Source: Auriscalpium vulgare
Taxonomy: Eukaryota > Basidiomycota > Agaricomycetes > Russulales > Auriscalpiaceae
Length of the DNA stretch: 64,000 nucleotides
Direction: 5' to 3'
Assembly (NCBI GenBank): GCA_019915015.1
Contig: JAHBBC010000026.1
Span: 514,741-578,740, forward strand
Both the position numbers and the translations under genes were made by a program. Below, piece by piece: positions 57,173 to 64,000 of this stretch. The stretch's first letter is position 1. Each line of letters begins with the position of its first letter. Under the pieces are notes generated by a model, which searched no databases, was not told where the DNA came from, and saw nothing but the letters and a program-made list of their open reading frames with translations.

Positions 57173-57942
57173 TTACTCTTCGTTCATCTGAGGGTTCAGC
57201 TCTCCAAGTTCAAACGCGTCCAGCGAAGCCAACCAGTCCGCGTCATAAGCCGTGACTGGCAGACCTCGCACGGCTTGCGAGGCGGTGACCATGGTCGACT
57301 GGGATGGGCCCTGGGCAGTGCGACCCTGCACCGCGCGGTCCATGTGGTTGAACTCTTCGGAGTGTCGCAACCATGCTGTAACCGTATGTTCCCTCCACGG
57401 TTTCGTGACGGCGTACTGAAAATTGCTGTCGGACTTGTCGCTGCTCTCCGCTGAAATGATGCGGTGGAGCATATCCTCGCGTGGCTTGACGTCCCAGAAC
57501 GCAGCTGCAAGAAATTGAAGACGTCTTTGGTATATCTGAAGGACAGCGCTCAGTTCGGTAAGGCACTCCTGCACGACACAAGACGTACCAAGCGCTTACG
57601 GCCTTCACGGTTGGCGTCTCGTTGCTTCTCTGCAGGCCTCTTGTGCTCTCGCTGGAGACTCGACATGCGAGTCTTGAAGGCCATCTCCAACACCGTCAGG
57701 TCGCTGATTTCATGCGTCGCCTGCTTGGCAAAGTCCTGAGCAAAGACGCGCGCCGCAGATGTGTTCCAAGGAGAGTCGTTCGTCCCCGACATATCGATCT
57801 TGAAGTTCTCGACGGTGCAGCACGGCCGCCTAGCGCGGACGCCGACGTAGGCGTCAACCTCCTCGGAGGTCGCGACTCTGGTAGCGGGCGCCTGAGTGCC
57901 GTCTCGTTCCATCAGACTCAGCGCATGAGCCTCAACGAGACG
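57173..57942 (-). pseudogene. Truncated paralogue of the 19342-21217 gene
   Basis: Two exons, 57589-57942 and 57173-57535, keep the family's core: ALSLMERDG, PCCTVENFKIDMSGTNDSPW, EMAFKTRMSSLQREHKR, YQRRLQFL, KPWREHTVTAWLRHSEEFNH and RGLPVTAYDADWLASLDAFE. The intron between them is at the same position as in the intact copy (KRL|I). The acidic N-terminal exons are not found upstream, and a stop after NPQMNEE removes the last 40 or so residues. It is probably a relic. Confidence 0.75.
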
Positions 57943-58919
57943 CTGGGGTGCAAGTCAGGAACAGGTTCCACACATGAAAGCGATTGCCGACCTGTAACTC
58001 GTCCTTGGAGATATATCCATGCCCTATCCTGCCGCCCATCTGCACGTCATCATCAATGACAGGACTGTTCTGAACCAATTTGAGCTCGCAAAACAGTCAC
58101 GAAGCGCGTGCGAGGACACATACATGTGCATCGGCCATGGAGCACACACGGTGGAGAGGCACTGTGGAGCGAGGGATAAATGAATCACTGATAGGATGCA
58201 GCCTGATGACGGACAGACGGACAGTCAGGCCTAGCCTGAGGGAGGTTGATGCAATGAAGACTCACGACAGGCTTCCGCTGCGAAGAGATGTTCGTACATC
58301 GTGAACTCTGGCAGCTTTTGTAGACCGACTGAGCCCTTCAAGACCGAGACGACAGCAGTATAAAAGGCGCGGTCGTCGTTGCTTTGTGAGGTCGAGCAAA
58401 GACGCTTTTGAATTGCTTTGTTGGAGGACAATTGAAGGTGGGAGCCGCCTTCTGCTTTGTTAGGGCATGACCGTCCCCGACTTCCCACGGAGTACTTGTG
58501 GAAGGAGGGTAGTTTCCGTGGCTGACAGCTTGGCACCGAAGACAATCGTTCTAGTAGTAAGTTAGAAGGAGGGTTTTCTCGAATGATGGACTCTACAAGT
58601 TGTTCTGTCACCGTGGGATAAATAGGTTTGGTGGCTGTGGGCTGGCTGTGGGCGGCGTCGTCCGATTAAATTGAGTTTCTTACGCTCCCTTTCTCTCTTG
58701 AGTCTCCTCCATCATTACCTTGGCCGCGTGTGTCTCTTGCATCTCTGCAGTTTGTCCTAGGGTCATCGAAGTCTGCTTCCAGGAGACTATCCTTGACGCG
58801 GTTGGATATCATCTATCGACTTCCTTCTCCTTAATTGTTTGCTCGTCTTCCCGTTGTCGTCCCCCGTTCGTCTATGTCTTGTCGCCGGCTCGTATCATGT
58901 ATGCATCTCCCGCTGATCG
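57943..58919. other. No gene seen
   Basis: Short overlapping frames on both strands; a minus frame at 58231-58611 has no domain. Confidence 0.35.
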
Positions 58920-59170
58920 CTGTCATTTTTGTTGCATACTCGTCGCCGTCTAGTTGCACGCTCGTCGTCGGCTCGAGTTGGCCTCTCGTCGTGTACTCGT
59001 CGCATTATCATCGTCGGCTCCTTACCGTCTCGTCGTGCGCTCGTCGATTTCTCATCCTGGGCTCGTCTCCCTCTCGTCGTCCTTTCGCCGCCCACTCGCC
59101 GCCCTCTCGTCTCCGACTCGTCACTGGTCCGTCGCCCTCTTGTCGCTGGCTCGTCGCCCAGTCCCACTAT
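58920..59170. repeat. ctcgtcg-rich imperfect minisatellite
   Basis: ctcgtcg with variable 4-8 nt spacers recurs more than 15 times. Several frames are open through it for that reason. Confidence 0.7.
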
Positions 59171-60183
59171 CTGATCAGACTCTGCTGTACCATAACATCA
59201 ATTAACCAGCCTATAACCGACGACTACAACTTGACATCCCTCCTTCCCCCAGTCTTCACCGAACACAGATTCACAAAACACCCTGACAGATCTCCTCTTC
59301 TCCCCTCTTTTTTACGCTCTAACCAGCTAGAGTTTTTCTCGCATAACGTCTTCTGTGTTGACTCGGTCACTAACAAAACAGATAGATCTCCAGAAAAGAA
59401 TTGTTCTCCAACTCCCGAATCTCGTCGCCTTTCTTCTACCTTGCACTATGCTCTACCCTCTACATGCACTCCCTCATTATCTGACGACACGCTTGTATAT
59501 ATAATTTGCTTGACGGTTGTGCATTAAATCTGCCTGCACTCGGTATTTATCCTTGATAAACTGGATAATTATCACAATGGTAATGCGAAGTCGGGGACCG
59601 GTACGCCCGCGCCGCTACGAGATATTGTAAAGCGGCGTTACTAAACGTTCAACGCTATATAGCATACTACCTTCACGAATCGCTGTAGCTTCAAGGTGAA
59701 GGAGCACGCTTTCGCCAGCATCCGCATGATGCGTTCCTGACCTCTCGGCGTGGCACTGAGTGGCGCTGACAGTGACACGCTGCTCTGCTTTCTTCCGAGG
59801 GCGTCAACTGGTCAAGATTGAAGACAGCTACCACCACGGCCACAAGTCCTCGCTTCAAACAGTTCAAGATCGCACCGCGTGCTACGTTAGGCTGAGCACC
59901 TCGAGGCGCGAATGGATTTTGCAGGCAGCGCACTCCCGATGGCACCACCCAGTTCCAGCCCTGTTGAATGACACGGGTGCGTTGTACTTCTTCCTGCCAT
60001 TGAATATTGACGCCCCACCCACCATGGACAAAAACACAAACTTCATTGGAACAAGCAAGGGGCCACTAGTCAGTAACCATACAAGTCCTGTCTCGGCCCT
60101 GTGTACATAAAAATTCTGCGGCAATGTAGTACGCATGGTTGTTATCTATTGAGAATCCAGTTCCTATCGCTCTCCGTAATTAG
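59171..60183. other. No gene seen
   Basis: 59171-59530 is pyrimidine-rich on the plus strand; 59531-60183 has only short frames. Confidence 0.35.
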
Positions 60184-61116
60184 CTACTCAACACAACTTA
60201 CTCGATAGCCGTCCTTGATGTCACTGTTGTGATGATGTTCGCTGGGGTCGACCCACCCAGGCTGCATCGACGCATGCCTGACAAAGTGCCGAATTGTTCT
60301 GGAACAACCCTGTATACGATAGAGGAAGCAGCAAAAGGTGGCTGCGTCGGGAAATCGCAGGTGGAAAACGGGGCACGGCAAGAAGTTTCCTGTGTTGCAG
60401 GACCAACGGAGCGTTCGTTCCGCCAGATACGGCTCGTACATGTGCTGCGCGGACAGGTCAGACAGGACAGCGTGGAAGTTTAAAAGAAACGAACCTTCGT
60501 GACTGGCATGTCGGGATGGAAACCACCGTTGTCGATGTATCCATCGTACACGTCCATGAAATCCGACTGATCAGACCCGATGGCCAGACTCCCTGCTCTG
60601 GGTCAGTACGGTGATCAATGGGCGAGGAGCGCGAGGACCCACAATCCTCCTCGGTTTCGGCCTGCCACTCTGACAACCGAACCATCAGAGCTTGCCAGTC
60701 CAGCAAGACTTGAGAGCGGTACCTCCCCGTGATGGAGAACTCGGCGCAACAAAAGATATGAGTGATCGTGGTGCCGAAGGGGTCGCAACTGCAGTCGGAA
60801 CTGTACTCGTCATCGCTGTTCTGGGGGCCCATTACTGTCCTGAGTATCGGCGGGCGGAGGAGGCGCGTGGAGAGGGTCTCGGACTTGGACTTGGAGAGGG
60901 TCCTAGCCATCGACACGGTGAGACAGACTTCATATGCGAGAGCAGCATGCTGACCTTGTCCGTCATCGGCGCACACGCATCCATGACACCTGTGCTCTCG
61001 CACGCATCGAAGTACAAGTCATCAGAGGACGCATCGGAGGCGGCGTCGAAGAGGTCGGTAGAATCGGGACTGGCTGCTTGGATGTTGTCGGATGGCTGCG
61101 AAGTGGCGACTGTCAC
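60184..61116 (-). CDS. Possible spliced hypothetical gene
   Basis: Candidate exons in order on the minus strand are 60955-61116 (MTVATSQPSDNIQAASPDST, an acidic S/D-rich start), a stretch from about 60820 down to 60508 (NSDDEYSSDCSCDPFGTTIT and HIFCCAEFSITGRYRSQVLL), and 60184-60441 (MYEPYLAERTLRWSCNTGNF). Splice sites can be drawn, but not all phases were settled and no domain is visible. Confidence 0.3.
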
Positions 61117-62507
61117 GACATGTCAATGGCAAAGGCGAGGATGGCGCACCTGGGCCATTGTGAGCTACCACGAACTGACTGGCATCGTCGGGGCAAACCG
61201 TCATTTTATATGTGCCCATAACGAGTGCGCCTGCCTGTCGAAAGTCGAAGTTGTTTGCATTGTCTGCTGGAAGGAATAATTGAGTGCGAGTCACGCTTCG
61301 TCGCATGCTATGTGCGTCGGCTACACCGCCACTGTTGCTCTTTCCTCATCCGACGCTCGACCACCTCGCTCCTGCTTTATGGCTTGCGCCACCTGGAACA
61401 ACTTCTTGCTTTATCATTTGCTTTTGCCTAGCCATGTCGGAGTCTCCTCTGTGCCGCTCGTGCCATGTGGGGTGCCTTTTCCTCGGAGGCTGGCACGCTT
61501 GCGACGTGCTCTTACTCAGCCCGGCATATCGAAGAGTCGTCGTCACCGTCGGCGGCGGCGACCCGGCCAGCCAATCACAAATGCGGCCGATGGCGTTCTC
61601 GTCGGTACGTCTATCATTATCATTATCCATTGGACCTCGCGCTGACTTTCAATCGTGTTCTTTCATAGTCAAGAGTGTGCTCACCCGAGTCCGGACTCCA
61701 GACCGCCGCGCGCTCAGTGGAGCTTGTTATTCGTAGGTCACATCTGTGCTTCTCCCTCATAAATATGTTCCGTCGTGCTAATCTCCGTTTCTACCTACTC
61801 GATAGATCTCGCCGGCGCGTCGCATGCTCGGTCAGCCGTGTCAAAGCCTCCCCGCTGAGCCGTGCAGCTATCTTTCGGTGAGACGTCTCCCCAAATTCCC
61901 AACGAGTCTAGAGCTAATAAATCAAATCGGCCAGATCTCGACGCCTTTCACGCACGGGCTCCCTTCGCGGTGTCTGCGAGCGCACAGCCGCTCTTCTGTT
62001 CGTCTTGGAGCGGTCCGCACATCGTTTGCGCCGTATATATGCGGGCTTCAAAATCAGTGCCCTTTAACAAACCGCCACGCGACTGCGCCGGACCTTCACC
62101 CAGCCGGTTTCGCCCTCCGCAAGCACGTTGGCTGCTAGGCAACGGACGTCCGCAGAGGCAGGCCGATCTGGATTGTATGCGAACGCCGCGATGGCGTCCT
62201 GGTCTGAGAGCGTTCAATTCCTGTGAGCTCGCACGCCTGGAATATCTGTCTCTCTCTTGCTGGGGCTGAAATGATATGTAGAATGGCACCATCAGATCGT
62301 TCCAGTGTCCCGCGACTGCGTCGGATCGCGAGGCCACAAAAAAAGAAAAGTCAATGTAAGTGGCCGGGCGTGTCCCACTATTCGCAACTGACTTGGCTGC
62401 CGCAGTCTATCGGGTAGCCGCTTCCAAGAGCTATGATCATTGTGCGTAGTACGTGCACCCTCTCTCCCACTGCAGGCATACCAAACTGACATCATTGCTC
62501 AGCAGCC
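61117..62507. other. No confident gene
   Basis: Several short frames with possible small exons between 61430 and 62420, none with a recognisable motif. Confidence 0.35.
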
Positions 62508-62870
62508 GGGAAAGCTGCGACCTCGGGTCGTCCTCAACGTGCTTGCGTCACTCATCGGCATGATCCTCTCACAGAACACCGTCGCCAACTCGTCGTCCAC
62601 CTAATGCAGTCGGACGAGACCCTCGGGCAGCAGGTCTTCACCGTGATTGCCAGCACGCCGCGCCCCGACTGGTTCACCGTGCGCAAGGCCAACACCATCC
62701 AAGGGCTCGTCACGCATCGCACGCTGCGTACTCGCTGCAGCACCTTGCGGACGCCCCCACGCTCTCACGCATAGCTCACCGCCGAGCGCGTGCTGTTCTA
62801 CATGGGCCGCGGGGCGTTCACCCTCGACACGCATGTGCACGCACCTCGAGACTGGGCGCCTCCGAGGGCC
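62508..62870 (+). pseudogene. Remnant of an HhH-GPD base-excision DNA glycosylase
   Basis: The order fits endonuclease III-like glycosylases: VVLNVLASLIGMILSQNTVA (like the LILSQQT start), VRKANTIQGL (like the I...GL...KAK.I..L segment), then ERVLFYMGRGAFTLDTHVH (like CVLLF.LGR..F.VDTHV with the catalytic-region Asp) and DWAPPRA. A stop follows NSSST at 62602, the frame changes there, and another stop lies at 62773-62775 unless a short intron removes it. The helix-hairpin-helix between the parts is damaged. These enzymes remove modified bases from DNA. Confidence 0.6.
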
Positions 62871-64000
62871 ACCGGAACGCGCGCGGGCCGTGCCCGTCTT
62901 GTCTCTGCGGCTGCCATCTCATGCGCTGGACGAGCTTCCTGTGCGCGCGTGCGGATAGGCCGGACCGACGCCGCGCTTGGTCCGAGCGGACGACTCTGTA
63001 CGCAGCAGACTGGCTGGACGATGGTGCTGCGACGTTGCCCAGTCTCTCCACGTCGCCAAGTGTCAGGTCATCTTCAATATCGCTGGGTACACAGGAAAGG
63101 ACGCCTCGCAGGTTGTCCGGCAGCCACCGGCAATGCTCACGGCTCGAAAAACCTGGACGAGGCGGGATTCAACATTGCACCGTCGCAGCATCGCTTTGCG
63201 ACCGCCCTGCGCATAGGTATGCACATTGCCGACTTTTCTCTCGAATGTCTTTGACTTACATCCACGGCCTTCAGTTTTACCTGGACATGAAGACAATCAT
63301 ACCACTGCCAGGGCAGCCGATGCCGCGCCTGCTTCGACGCCAGCGCTCCACTTCAAGAGTGGCTGCTGCTCCCTGGACGAGGCACCAAACATCCGCCCCG
63401 ACTCCTCGATTCACCTGGACGACGCACGCCCGCGTGCACGCGCAGGACGAGCCTGCGCAGACGAGGCCCTCAACGCTTGCTACGGGGGCGCGTTCTGCTC
63501 ACGCAGAGCGAGTGCGCAAGCAGGCGGACACACGACGTGGCTGTGGATCACACGCATCGTGGGGGAGGCACATCAAGCTATACGAGGCGCTGCGATGCGG
63601 CAGCCGTCTCCGCACGTCGCCAAGATGCCGCAGGAGTCTCAGCCCTCGCTCGTGCTCGCACTGACCGCGACGACGCACTCTTAGACGGGCCACACATGCA
63701 CGAACACGCTGGGACGGCTCGTAGGCTGTGCCCCATGCGGTAAGTGACGGCGTGCAACGCTCGAGAACCGAGGCGTGCAGCCACAGCGTGATTTCTGCAC
63801 GTCGTCGCAGCCGTTGCTTCATTGTGCCAAGACATCACACTGGTACCTCAGGCTGCTCGAAGGGACGGATGGATCATCTCGAGGCAGGAGCCGTGCGCGC
63901 GCACGACGTGCGTGTGCATTGCGGGACACAGCCGCCCGTCGCTTACGGCATCGCGCCACTCGGACGTCACCCTCCACTCGTAAGAGGCGTGGATTCGCCG
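62871..64000. other. No confident gene to the right edge
   Basis: Many GC-rich overlapping frames on both strands (for example 62921-63664 plus). None shows a domain or clear splice pattern. Some may be further debris of the glycosylase region. Confidence 0.35.

Noticed and set aside
58835..59527. 230-codon plus-strand frame
   Set aside because: Open because of the ctcgtcg minisatellite and a pyrimidine-rich stretch; neighbouring frames are open as well.

Overview
The window reads as nuclear DNA of a filamentous basidiomycete, most likely an Agaricomycete. Genes are broken by many short GT-AG introns of about 45-75 nt. The protein families visible are typical of mushroom-forming fungi: Plavaka and Tnp2/CACTA-type transposases, a DUF6532-type protein, TET/JBP-like 2-oxoglutarate dioxygenases and a Ty3/gypsy element with an LDPG protease. 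The region is transposon-rich, with a few ordinary genes among decayed copies. Exon models were built by reading splice sites and checking phase; no alignments were run.

Layout. 1-1102 (-): SET-domain protein running off the left edge. 1632-2252: dispersed repeat. About 2803-3980 (+): broken SRPK kinase. 4016-5343 (-): 2OG-Fe(II) dioxygenase-like gene. 6629-7363 (-): conserved-looking gene of unknown role. 7440-19030: three copies of one repeat (here called R1), with a shattered EDC4-like gene between copies 1 and 2 and a WD40 gene between copies 2 and 3. 19342-21217 (+): seven-exon gene of a multicopy family, followed by a degenerate tandem duplication. 22230-27081 (-): Tnp2 transposase carrying four SAP-like modules, each followed by an intron at the same place. 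27574-28060: KDZ-like transposase tail.

The main result is 29935-50859. Its ends form an inverted repeat (CATCAGGAAA on both sides), are flanked by TCT on both sides, and are each followed inward by several hundred bases rich in ctatgtag/ctacatag-like words. A complete spliced Plavaka transposase (47376-50516) lies at the right end. Between the ends are a DUF6532 gene, two tandem paralogues of an unknown family, an unknown 246-residue protein and a TET/JBP-like dioxygenase of 543 residues. I read this as one large cargo-carrying Plavaka transposon of about 12 kb, later enlarged by a young gypsy retrotransposon (38302-47173, LTRs with no difference found, 4-bp GCGC duplication) that landed 15 bp after the dioxygenase stop codon. 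Removing the large element in silico joins open reading frame across the site.

50863-64000 is mostly degenerate: a second copy of the 1632 repeat, tandem repeats, one intact three-exon gene (54179-55014), a truncated paralogue of the 19342 gene, low-complexity DNA and the remains of an HhH-GPD DNA glycosylase near 62508-62870. No rRNA, tRNA or CRISPR array was seen.
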